Below are positions 1 through 5,324 of a stretch of DNA of 5,402 bases, piece after piece. The translations under genes were made by a program, and so were the position numbers. Source of the stretch: a bacterium (GTDB lineage: Bacteria > Hydrogenedentota > Hydrogenedentia > Hydrogenedentiales > SLHB01); NCBI GenBank assembly GCA_024231375.1, contig JAAEQP010001833.1, forward strand, positions 1-5,402, given 5' to 3'. Within the stretch, counting starts at the first letter, position 1; each line of letters opens with the position of its first letter. The notes beneath the pieces are model-generated. The model ran no database searches, was not told the origin of the DNA, and worked only from the letters and a program-made list of their open reading frames with translations.

Positions 1-14
1 GGTGAGCGCTCACC
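1..14. repeat. Perfect 14-bp palindrome at the window edge
   Basis: GGTGAGCGCTCACC is identical to its own reverse complement. It lies about 110 bp beyond the 3' end of lon and touches the window edge, so it may be part of a larger element extending to the left. It could be a regulator-binding dyad for a gene outside the window or part of a hairpin repeat. There is no adjacent T-run to make it a terminator. The remaining downstream stretch, about 51-124, shows nothing else I can name. Confidence 0.45.
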
Positions 15-20
15 CGCAAG

Positions 21-50
21 AGATCCCTCGACTTCGCTCGGGATGACGTG
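21..50 (+). repeat. Dispersed hairpin repeat, copy 1
   Basis: A 30-nt stretch that matches positions 3898-3926 at 24 of 30 aligned positions with one single-base gap, ending in an identical GGATGACGTG. It can fold as a 5-bp stem, ATCCC (23-27) with GGGAT (40-44), around a 12-nt loop. It lies just downstream of lon. Sequences of this general form are, from memory, common intergenic repeats in environmental bacterial genomes, but the family name and the mode of spread are not determinable here. Confidence 0.6.
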
Positions 51-124
51 GTTGGGGCATCTAGTTCGCGGTGCGTCGTTCACTCGGTACTGGCGCGGGT
101 TCCTGGGGTTTCCGCTTGCCTGCA

Positions 125-2557
125 TCACGAACGGCGCTTGGCCTTTCGGCTCTTGGGTTTCGCCTTGGTCTTGGCGCGCCCGTTCTCAGGTTCCGTCTCA
201 ATTCCCAGTGCGAAGCGGAGTACCTCGCTCATCTGTTTGACGAAGTGGAAGCGCACGCGTTTGCGTGCGGTGTCGGGTACTTCCTCCAGATCCTTCTCGC
301 ATCGCTTGGGAAGGACGATGTCCTTGACGCCTGCGCGCACGGCGGCCAAGACCTTTTCCTTGACGCCACCCACGGGCAACACCAGTCCGCGCAACGTGAT
401 TTCGCCTGTCATGGCGAGGTTGTTGCGGACGCGTTTGCCGGTCAACAGCGATGTGACCGCGGTCAGAATCGTGACGCCCGCGCTTGGCCCGTCTTTGGGG
501 ACGGCGCCGGCCGGTACGTGGATGTGAATGTCGAAGGAACTGAAGTCTTCGTCGCCCAGGCCGAGGAGCGGGGCGTTGGCGCGGATATAGCTCATGACGG
601 CCTGGGCGGATTCCTTCATGACATCGCCCAGTTGTCCGGTCAACACCAACGCGCCTTTACCGGGCATACGGGTCGCTTCGACGAAGAGGATGTCGCCGCC
701 GGTCGCGGTCCACGCCAGTCCCGTGGCCACGCCCGGAATGCGTGTGCGTTCGGCGACTTCGTGAAACACCTTCTCAGCGCCGAGATACTCATGAAGATCG
801 GGTGCGTCGATGCGGATGGGTTTGCGCCGACGCTCGGCGAATTTGCGCGCACTGCCGCGGCATACGTTGGCGATTTCACGTTCGAGATTGCGCACGCCGG
901 CCTCGCGGGTGTAGGCGTCGATGACTTTGCGCAACGCGGCGACAGTGAAGCTCATTTTCTTGGACACGAGCCCGTGGGCATCGAGTTGGCGCGGCACCAG
1001 GTACTTTTTGGCGATATTCAGCTTCTCGGGCGTGGTGTACCCGGGAATCTCGATGATCTCCATACGGTCGCGCAAGGCCCAGGGGATGGTGTCGAGCATG
1101 TTGGCCGTGGCGATGAACATGACTTTGGAGAGGTCGAAGGGAACGTTGAGGTACAGGTCCGTGAACGAGTCGTTCTGAGCCGGGTCCAGCACTTCAAGGA
1201 GCGCGCTGGACGGGTCGCCGCGGAAATCCGATCCCAGTTTGTCGATTTCGTCGAGCATGAACACCGGATTGCGCGTCCGGGCCTTGCGGATGCTCTGGAT
1301 GATGCGGCCCGGTAGCGCACCCACGTAGGTTCTGCGGTGGCCGCGAATCTCGGCTTCGTCGCGCATGCCACCCAGCGACATCCGCGTGAATTTCCGTTCA
1401 AGCGCGCGTGCGATCGATTTTCCCAGCGAGGTCTTGCCTACGCCCGGAGGACCCACGAAGCACAGGATAGGACCGGTCGCGTCGGGTTTGAGCTTTCTGA
1501 CGGCGAGATACTCCACGATGCGGCGTTTGACGCGTTCCAGGCCGTAGTGATCTTCGTCGAGGATCTGCTGGGCCATGTCGATGTCCAGGCGGTCATCCGT
1601 CTCGGTATTCCAAGGCAGCTCGACAATCCAGTCCAGATAGGTCGTAATGACATGGTACTCGGCGCTGGCCTCGTTCATCTTGGTCAGGCGGTTCAGTTCC
1701 CGATCTGCCTCGCGGCGCACTTCTTTGGGGAGTTCAAGCGCCTCGATCTGTTTCGCGTACCGCGCGATATCGGGGTTCTGGTCCTGGCCTTCGCCGAGTT
1801 CTTCCTGGATGGCCTTCAACTGCTGGCGGAGATAGAATTCCCGTTGTCCTTGGTCGATGGAGCTCTTTACGTCGCTCTGGATCTTGTCCGACAGCTCGAG
1901 CAGTTCGACCTCGCGGCCAAGAAGGTAGGTCAGACGCTCCAAACGCTTCTTACGGTCGAGAGTGCGCAGGATCTTCTGCTTCTCGGGGAGGGAGATACTG
2001 AGGTTGCTCGCGACGAGGTCGGCCAGGAAGCCGGGGTCCGTGATGCTTTCGAGGACCGCATGGGCGCCGTCGGGAATGGCGGGAGAGAGTTGAATGAGCC
2101 GGGCCATTTGGCTCTTGACGGTTGTCGCCAGGACTTCGAGGCGATCGCCGCCGTCCGAGTCCGGTTCTTCGAGCAACATGACCCGGACGATTGGATAGGG
2201 TTCCCGCCGCACGACGCCAAGGACCTTGAAGCGTTTCAACGCCTGGATCACGACGTTCATGGTCCCGTCGGGAACGTGCTGCAACTGCAGAATGCGAGCG
2301 ATGGCGCCGATTTCGTATGCGTTGTCGACGCTGGATTCCTCGGCTTCGGGGTCCTTCAGCGTGAGGATGGCCACCATCTTGTCTTTCATGGCGGCATCGT
2401 CGATGAGTTTCACTTCCCGCTTTTCGGTGACCCGCAAGGGGGTGACGGACATGGGAAAGACCACCTGATTCGTGAGAATCAGGAGAGGAAGCTGCTCAGG
2501 AAAGCTGGTTTCCTCCGGGGGGGGTTCTATAGGGGCATGGGGGTCGTGCTCGTTCAT
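125..2557 (-). CDS. lon: ATP-dependent Lon protease (endopeptidase La)
   Basis: Cytoplasmic AAA+ serine protease that unfolds and degrades misfolded and short-lived regulatory proteins; family S16, forms a hexamer. The 810-aa protein has the full LonA layout: N-terminal substrate-binding domain (about 20-210), a helical coiled-coil segment (about 215-310), AAA+ ATPase (about 340-590) and protease domain (about 600-785). Visible motifs are Walker A GPPGVGKT (369-376), Walker B VFMLDEIDK (432-440), the pore-loop tyrosine in RTYVGALPG (Y411), sensor 1 ATAN (483-486), the sensor-2 arginine in GVRNLER (R556), the catalytic serine in KDGPSAG (S692) and the catalytic lysine in GGVKEK (K735). The Ser-Lys spacing of 43 equals that of E. 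coli Lon (S679/K722). The length is close to the usual 780-820 aa. The start is fixed by a near-perfect Shine-Dalgarno and a 4-nt ATGA overlap with hsp20. Oddities: an 8-C run in codons 12-14 and a Lys/Arg-rich last 17 or so residues (RAKTKAKPKSRKAKRRS). No terminator is seen downstream. Confidence 0.98.
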   Translation of the reverse strand: MNEHDPHAPIEPPPEETSFPEQLPLLILTNQVVFPMSVTPLRVTEKREVKLIDDAAMKDKMVAILTLKDPEAEESSVDNAYEIGAIARILQLQHVPDGTMNVVIQALKRFKVLGVVRREPYPIVRVMLLEEPDSDGGDRLEVLATTVKSQMARLIQLSPAIPDGAHAVLESITDPGFLADLVASNLSISLPEKQKILRTLDRKKRLERLTYLLGREVELLELSDKIQSDVKSSIDQGQREFYLRQQLKAIQEELGEGQDQNPDIARYAKQIEALELPKEVRREADRELNRLTKMNEASAEYHVITTYLDWIVELPWNTETDDRLDIDMAQQILDEDHYGLERVKRRIVEYLAVRKLKPDATGPILCFVGPPGVGKTSLGKSIARALERKFTRMSLGGMRDEAEIRGHRRTYVGALPGRIIQSIRKARTRNPVFMLDEIDKLGSDFRGDPSSALLEVLDPAQNDSFTDLYLNVPFDLSKVMFIATANMLDTIPWALRDRMEIIEIPGYTTPEKLNIAKKYLVPRQLDAHGLVSKKMSFTVAALRKVIDAYTREAGVRNLEREIANVCRGSARKFAERRRKPIRIDAPDLHEYLGAEKVFHEVAERTRIPGVATGLAWTATGGDILFVEATRMPGKGALVLTGQLGDVMKESAQAVMSYIRANAPLLGLGDEDFSSFDIHIHVPAGAVPKDGPSAGVTILTAVTSLLTGKRVRNNLAMTGEITLRGLVLPVGGVKEKVLAAVRAGVKDIVLPKRCEKDLEEVPDTARKRVRFHFVKQMSEVLRFALGIETEPENGRAKTKAKPKSRKAKRRS

Positions 2558-2991
2558 TCTTCGACCTCCTTCGCTCCATCAGACACTCCTGCTTCCGTAG
2601 GGTCCTCCTCGGAAGAACGCGGTATGCTGACGGTCAAGTAACCATCCTTGTATTCCGCCTCGATGGCGTCGGTGTGGGTATCCTCCGGCAATCTGACCAG
2701 GCGGGTGAAGTTGCCGTAGGGAATCTCCAATTGCTGCACGTGCCGGGTGTTGTCGGGAATCCGCATCTGACGGACGCCCTGAATACGAAGCACACCACCG
2801 TCGACTTCGACAACGATCTTATCCTTGTCGATGCCGGGCAGTTCCAGCACGATGACGAAATCGTGTTCCCGTTCGTACACATTGGCCGGCGGCTGCCACG
2901 TGGCGGAGTTCAGGTGCTCCAGTTTCTCGGGGTCGTGCATGCCCCCGGTCAGGGAGTACATGCGCGACATGAAGTAGTCGAAATTGCGCAT
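2554..2991 (-). CDS. Small heat-shock protein, Hsp20/alpha-crystallin family
   Basis: ATP-independent cytoplasmic holdase that binds unfolding proteins and holds them for refolding or degradation; such proteins form large oligomers. With the start at 2991 the protein is 145 aa, a typical Hsp20 length. Residues 1-30 are the short variable N-terminus (MRNFDYFMSRMYS), about 31-124 the alpha-crystallin domain (WQPPANVYE, FVIVLELPGI, VLRIQGVR, FTRLVRLPE, YKDGYLTVSIP), then a 21-residue, mostly acidic tail. A longer reading frame reaches back to GTG 3087 (177 aa), but I prefer 2991: it has GAGGA 7 nt upstream, and a likely promoter -10 lies at 3025-3030, so the longer starts would be upstream of transcription. 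Oddity: no clear C-terminal IxI/V motif, which usually mediates oligomer assembly. It overlaps lon by 4 nt (ATGA), implying co-transcription and translational coupling. No CIRCE dyad was seen. Confidence 0.93.
   Translation of the reverse strand: MRNFDYFMSRMYSLTGGMHDPEKLEHLNSATWQPPANVYEREHDFVIVLELPGIDKDKIVVEVDGGVLRIQGVRQMRIPDNTRHVQQLEIPYGNFTRLVRLPEDTHTDAIEAEYKDGYLTVSIPRSSEEDPTEAGVSDGAKEVEE
2563..2570 (-). promoter_or_regulatory. Strong Shine-Dalgarno for lon
   Basis: On the minus strand AAGGAGGT sits 6 nt before the lon ATG (7 nt counted from the core AAGGAGG), inside the last codons of hsp20. It is an essentially full match to the anti-Shine-Dalgarno end of 16S rRNA. This supports the ATG at 2557 as the lon start and suggests lon can initiate efficiently in its own right as well as by coupling from hsp20. 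Confidence 0.85.
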
Positions 2992-2998
2992 GAGATAG

Positions 2999-3003
2999 TC
3001 CTC
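2999..3003 (-). promoter_or_regulatory. Shine-Dalgarno deciding the hsp20 start
   Basis: Minus-strand GAGGA ends 7 nt before the ATG at 2991-2989. The alternative starts, GTG 3087 and ATG 3060, have no purine-rich match at a suitable distance (the bases before them are GC-rich or TATACGGCTCGG). This favours the 145-aa product. Confidence 0.65.
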
Positions 3004-3024
3004 GAAAACCCAGTACAACGATGG

Positions 3025-3054
3025 AGTATAGCGTCGGGAGCGGAATTGAAGCAA
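3025..3054 (-). promoter_or_regulatory. Putative sigma70-type promoter for hsp20-lon
   Basis: On the minus strand TTGCTT (3054-3049) is followed after 18 bp by TATACT (3030-3025). The -10 matches consensus at 5 of 6 positions and the -35 at 3 of 6. Transcription would start near 3018, giving a leader of about 27 nt before the ATG at 2991. A heat-shock-specific signal (sigma32-like or CIRCE) is not evident, so heat induction cannot be claimed. This is a prediction by eye. Confidence 0.5.
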
Positions 3055-3074
3055 ACCCATCCGAGCCGTATACT
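3046..3074 (+). promoter_or_regulatory. Putative sigma70-type promoter for the glycosyltransferase
   Basis: TTGAAG (3046-3051), an exact 17-bp spacer and TATACT (3069-3074) form a good housekeeping promoter on the plus strand. Transcription would begin around 3081, giving a leader of about 50 nt before the GTG at 3132. Its -35 overlaps the -35 predicted for the opposite promoter (3049-3054), so polymerases could hinder each other. Confidence 0.6.
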
Positions 3075-3131
3075 TAACACAGAACACACTGGCGCCGTGG
3101 CGGTGCCGGGGAACCTGGGAGTCGCTGTCCA

Positions 3132-3818
3132 GTGAAATCCATTGTCGTCATCCCCACGTACAACGAAGCGGAAAACATCCAGCTTCTCATCAAAGCGATC
3201 CACAAGGCCTGTCCCGATCTGGACGTCTTGGTGGTGGACGACGGATCGCCGGACGGTACGGCCGCCCTCGCCCGGGAGATGTCTGGCGTTGAGGTCCTGG
3301 AACGGTCGGGGAAGCTCGGTCTGGGCACGGCCTACGTCGCGGGTTTCAAACGCGTGCTTGAACAGGGCTACGAGCGCATCGTTGGGATGGACGCCGATTT
3401 CAGTCACGATCCCAAGGTGCTCCCGGCGCTTCTGGAGTTGCTGGATAAGCATGATGTGGGGATAGGGGCGCGTTACGTACCGGGCGGCGGCACACGGAAC
3501 TGGGGCATTCATCGGAGATTACTCAGCCGCACCTCGAATCTGGTCGCCAAGTTGATCCTGTGGATGCCTGTCCACGACGTGACCGGGGCGTATCGTGCGT
3601 ACCGCCGTGATGTCCTGGAGCGGATGGAATTGGATACGTTGCGATCCGAGGGCTATGCGTTCGTGGTTGAGATTCTCTACCGGGCGCACAAGAACGGAGC
3701 CACGGTGGGGGAGACGCCCATTATCTTCGAGGACCGTCAGCGCGGGGCTTCGAAGATCAGCAAGTCGGAGATCTGGCGCGGAATCACAAACCTGTTCCGG
3801 CTGCGTTTCGGGGGGTAG
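3132..3818 (+). CDS. Family 2 glycosyltransferase, polyprenol-phosphate mannose synthase (DPM1-like)
   Basis: Likely transfers a sugar, typically mannose from GDP-mannose, to polyprenyl phosphate on the cytoplasmic face of the membrane, supplying lipid-linked sugar for envelope glycans or protein glycosylation. The 228-aa protein shows the GT-A fold signature of this group: VVIPTYNEAENI (5-16), VVDDGSPDGT (34-43), GLGTAYVAGF (63-72), the metal-binding DxD in MDADFSHDP (86-94; D87, D89), IGARYVPGG (111-119), HDVTGAYRAYRRDVL (148-162) and DRQRGASKIS (201-210). The length of about 230 aa and lack of hydrophobic C-terminal segments match the soluble, peripheral DPM1 type rather than the types fused to membrane domains. 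The start is GTG at 3132, placing the first strand MKSIVVIPTYNE at the very N-terminus as in homologues. A modest GGGAG lies 10 nt upstream. It is divergent from hsp20-lon and convergent with the esterase. Acceptor and donor are inferred; related enzymes use glucose. Confidence 0.93.
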   Translation: MKSIVVIPTYNEAENIQLLIKAIHKACPDLDVLVVDDGSPDGTAALAREMSGVEVLERSGKLGLGTAYVAGFKRVLEQGYERIVGMDADFSHDPKVLPALLELLDKHDVGIGARYVPGGGTRNWGIHRRLLSRTSNLVAKLILWMPVHDVTGAYRAYRRDVLERMELDTLRSEGYAFVVEILYRAHKNGATVGETPIIFEDRQRGASKISKSEIWRGITNLFRLRFGG

Positions 3819-3829
3819 CTGCGGAACCC

Positions 3830-3882
3830 GGGGACACGTAGTCGCGCCGGGGACGGCGCTTGGTACATGTCCCCGCGGGACA
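3830..3882. repeat. Nested and alternative hairpins between convergent genes
   Basis: GGGGACACGTA (3830-3840) pairs with TACATGTCCCC (3864-3874) with one mismatch. Inside its 23-nt loop GCGCCG (3844-3849) pairs with CGGCGC (3854-3859) around GGGA, a GNRA-type tetraloop. A competing hairpin is possible: TGTCCC (3868-3873) with GGGACA (3877-3882) around CGC. The block starts 12 nt after the glycosyltransferase stop. There is no T-run on either side, so it is not a canonical intrinsic terminator. It could slow transcription from both sides or be a REP-like mobile repeat. Confidence 0.6.
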
Positions 3883-3897
3883 GTCGCTGGGTGAACG

Positions 3898-3926
3898 AGA
3901 TTCTTCGCGTTGCTCAGGATGACGTG
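3898..3926 (+). repeat. Dispersed hairpin repeat, copy 2
   Basis: Related to positions 21-50 (24 of 30 aligned positions, one single-base gap) in the same orientation. It can fold as ATTCT (3900-3904) with AGGAT (3916-3920) around an 11-nt loop, with one T-G wobble. It ends 5 nt before the esterase stop codon. Both copies lie next to gene 3' ends. Confidence 0.6.
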
Positions 3927-3931
3927 CGCCG

Positions 3932-4891
3932 TTAGATGGTCGCTGGATGGGCCGCGAAGAAGGCCCAGATTGTTTCCGTAGCGTCCATGTCTTGGGTCGT
4001 GGGGCCGATGAGCCACACTGGCGCGTACTGGGCGCGGCCGGGCCACACGTGGCCGCCTCCATCGAGGGTGTAGAGGACCACTTCCGCTCCCACGCAACCA
4101 CTACCGTACGTCGTGCGGGTGACGAGTACCCCGTCGTCCGGGTCCAGATCGTCAAGGGCCTCGACGACTCCCGGCGCGGCGCATCCATTGCGGTCGACGA
4201 ATAACCCCACCGATTCCTCCACGGACAACACCTCGCCGCAGGACAGCCCCAGCGCCGTCACCTCGCCACCGTCCCACGGGACGAGGGGGTCGGCGGTGCC
4301 GTTGACGATCAGCATAGGCATTGGCTGCGCGGATGCGCATGTGTCGGCAATGTTGACCGGAACGTTTCCGATGACGGGCGCCGCCGCGGCGAACACGTCC
4401 GCCCGTTCGCACACCAGCCGGTAGGACATCATGCCGCCGTTTGACACGCCCGTGACGTAGACGCGTTCCGCATCGAGTCCGTGGGTGGCCACGAGGCGAT
4501 CTATCAGCGCAGTGAGAAAACCCACGTCGTCCGGCAGAGCGTCTTTGCTGCTCGAACTGCATGTCGTGCCGCGTCCGTCGTTCCATTGATGGTCCAGCCC
4601 GTCCGGATAGGCCACGACGAACTCCTCGCGGTCGGCGAGGGTGTTGAACCCGGTGAGCCGTTCCATGCGGACGCCAGTGCCCCCAGCGCCGTGCAAGACA
4701 AGCACCAGCGGGGTTGCCCCATCTTTGGCGAAGGATGGGGGCAAATGCACGCGGTAGGTCCGGTCCAGGCCATCGTGCTCGAGCAGTCCTACATACGTGG
4801 CGCCACGCGGACCGGGACAGCCCGAAAGGACGCCCGCCACGGCGACTGCTGTCACAGTCAGCGCCGCGGCCCATCGAGTCGTAGCGTGCAT
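3932..4891 (-). CDS. Secreted lipoprotein esterase, PHB-depolymerase / LpqC-feruloyl-esterase type
   Basis: Predicted alpha/beta-hydrolase acting on an ester substrate outside the cytoplasm; this family includes poly(3-hydroxybutyrate) depolymerases, acetyl xylan esterases and feruloyl esterases. The 319-aa protein begins with a lipoprotein signal peptide: one Arg near the start, a hydrophobic stretch 8-22 and lipobox LSGC with C25 as the lipidated residue. Pro rather than Asp follows C25, so there is no E. coli-style inner-membrane retention signal. Motifs: LVLVLHGAGG (62-71, oxyanion loop), FVVAYPDGL (91-99), nucleophile elbow GVSNG (148-152, S150), VNGTADPLVPW (196-206, D201) and DGGGHVWPG (277-285, H281), a complete Ser-Asp-His triad. 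Six further cysteines (111, 161, 185, 218, 237, 266) could form disulfides. The start at 4891 has AAGGA 8 nt upstream. It stands alone, convergent with the glycosyltransferase. The substrate cannot be told from sequence alone. Confidence 0.92.
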   Translation of the reverse strand: MHATTRWAAALTVTAVAVAGVLSGCPGPRGATYVGLLEHDGLDRTYRVHLPPSFAKDGATPLVLVLHGAGGTGVRMERLTGFNTLADREEFVVAYPDGLDHQWNDGRGTTCSSSSKDALPDDVGFLTALIDRLVATHGLDAERVYVTGVSNGGMMSYRLVCERADVFAAAAPVIGNVPVNIADTCASAQPMPMLIVNGTADPLVPWDGGEVTALGLSCGEVLSVEESVGLFVDRNGCAAPGVVEALDDLDPDDGVLVTRTTYGSGCVGAEVVLYTLDGGGHVWPGRAQYAPVWLIGPTTQDMDATETIWAFFAAHPATI

Positions 4892-4899
4892 ACCCCGGT

Positions 4900-4904
4900 T
4901 CCTT
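4900..4904 (-). promoter_or_regulatory. Shine-Dalgarno of the esterase gene
   Basis: Minus-strand AAGGA ends 8 nt before the ATG at 4891-4889, supporting the start that gives a proper lipoprotein signal peptide. Further upstream a -10-like TATCTA lies at 4940-4935, but no convincing -35 element is found at 16-18 bp, so I do not call a promoter. Confidence 0.65.
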
Positions 4905-4968
4905 CATGCGTTGCTGATCCGAGTACCTTCTGTTTAGATAAGTACACCGTTGTAGGGGGATTCGTTAC

Positions 4969-4988
4969 GGGAGGGGTGGGGGGCAGGG
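4969..4988 (+). other. Potential G-quadruplex motif upstream of the esterase
   Basis: Four plus-strand G-runs of 3, 4, 6 and 3 bases are separated by loops of 1, 1 and 2 bases (A, T, CA), which fits the usual G-quadruplex rule with very short loops. A further G5 run lies at 4955-4959. The G-rich strand is the template strand for the esterase, and the run ends 78 bp upstream of its start codon. It could affect transcription or replication; no function is shown. Confidence 0.5.
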
Positions 4989-5094
4989 TCGTTATGGAGG
5001 GCGGTCACGCGGATGACGAGCAACTTCGCTATCGCCGGTGAGCAACACGCGGACATACAGTTACGACGGGTATGGGGTGTTGACGCAGTTGTCG

Positions 5095-5124
5095 ACCACG
5101 AATGCACACCAATGGGGCGCTAAT
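5095..5124 (+). repeat. Probable fragment of a dispersed repeat with an approximately 10-bp internal rhythm
   Basis: ACCACGAATGCACACCAATG followed by GGGCGCTAAT reads as degenerate repetition of a (C)A(C)NAAT(G) unit. It resembles, from memory, intergenic repeats seen in other environmental bacterial genomes. Only one copy is in the window, so the call rests on internal pattern and context, just before other repeat-like blocks. Confidence 0.3.
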
Positions 5125-5137
5125 CCGGGCGCTTTTT

Positions 5138-5161
5138 GACAGGATAACAGGATGGCTGGAT
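5138..5161 (+). repeat. Three-unit 8-bp imperfect tandem repeat
   Basis: Units GACAGGAT, AACAGGAT and GGCTGGAT follow each other directly, preceded by a T5 run. The pattern recalls the (N)ACAGGAT-type dispersed repeats I remember from many environmental genomes. It is probably non-coding. The number of units is low, so it is a fragment or a degenerate copy. Confidence 0.5.
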
Positions 5162-5193
5162 GGGGCGGGAATGGAGACCTGTCGGTCGGAGGA

Positions 5194-5237
5194 TGTGGCG
5201 CGGTCGGAGCGCGGCCAGGAGACCGCGACCGGCCACA
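5194..5237. repeat. Bulged inverted repeat
   Basis: TGTGGC (5194-5199) and GCGGTC (5200-5205) pair with GCCACA (5232-5237) and GACCGC (5221-5226). The right arm carries 5 extra bases (5227-5231) as a bulge, and the loop is 15 nt (5206-5220). It stands 17 nt to the left of the next inverted repeat and probably belongs to the same repeat cluster. No T-run follows on either strand. Confidence 0.5.
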
Positions 5238-5254
5238 GCGGAGAATGGACCGGT

Positions 5255-5324
5255 GTAGCGCAGGCGTCTCGCCTGCATCTTCTCCAGATGGCACCCAAGA
5301 ATGCAGGCGAGACGTCTGCGCTAC
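5255..5324. repeat. 24-bp inverted repeat with 22-bp spacer
   Basis: The left arm 5255-5278 and right arm 5301-5324 are reverse complements at 23 of 24 positions. Each arm is itself nearly palindromic: in the left arm GCAGGCG-TCT-CGCCTGC is perfect, and in the right arm the same dyad carries the single mismatch. The structure could fold as one long hairpin or as two small ones. This looks like a paired REP/BIME-style or MITE-like unit. No flanking target-site duplication is evident. Confidence 0.8.

Noticed and set aside
71..2641. An antisense frame opposite lon open for almost its whole length (two parts, 71-1315 and 1337-2641, in the same frame)
   Set aside because: This frame is codon-aligned with lon, so its stops arise only from lon codons TTA, CTA or TCA. 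A GC-rich gene avoids these; a single CTA (1313-1315) breaks it. The translations show no domain, while lon is unmistakable.
3018..3060. Heat-shock-specific control (sigma32-like promoter or CIRCE dyad) for hsp20-lon
   Set aside because: No inverted TTAGCACTC-type repeat and no credible sigma32 -10 at proper spacing; the sigma70-like elements fit better.
2992..3087. Longer hsp20 start (GTG 3087 or ATG 3060)
   Set aside because: No Shine-Dalgarno at either, the added residues lack family similarity, and a likely promoter lies inside this segment.
3519..4097. Minus-strand frame spanning the end of the glycosyltransferase and the gap
   Set aside because: It overlaps two well-supported genes and its translation includes the intergenic repeat read as protein; no domain seen.
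5114..5137. Terminator-like GCGC-N8-GCGC followed by T5 on the plus strand
   Set aside because: Only a 4-bp GC stem plus G-T wobbles, and no plus-strand gene ends upstream of it.
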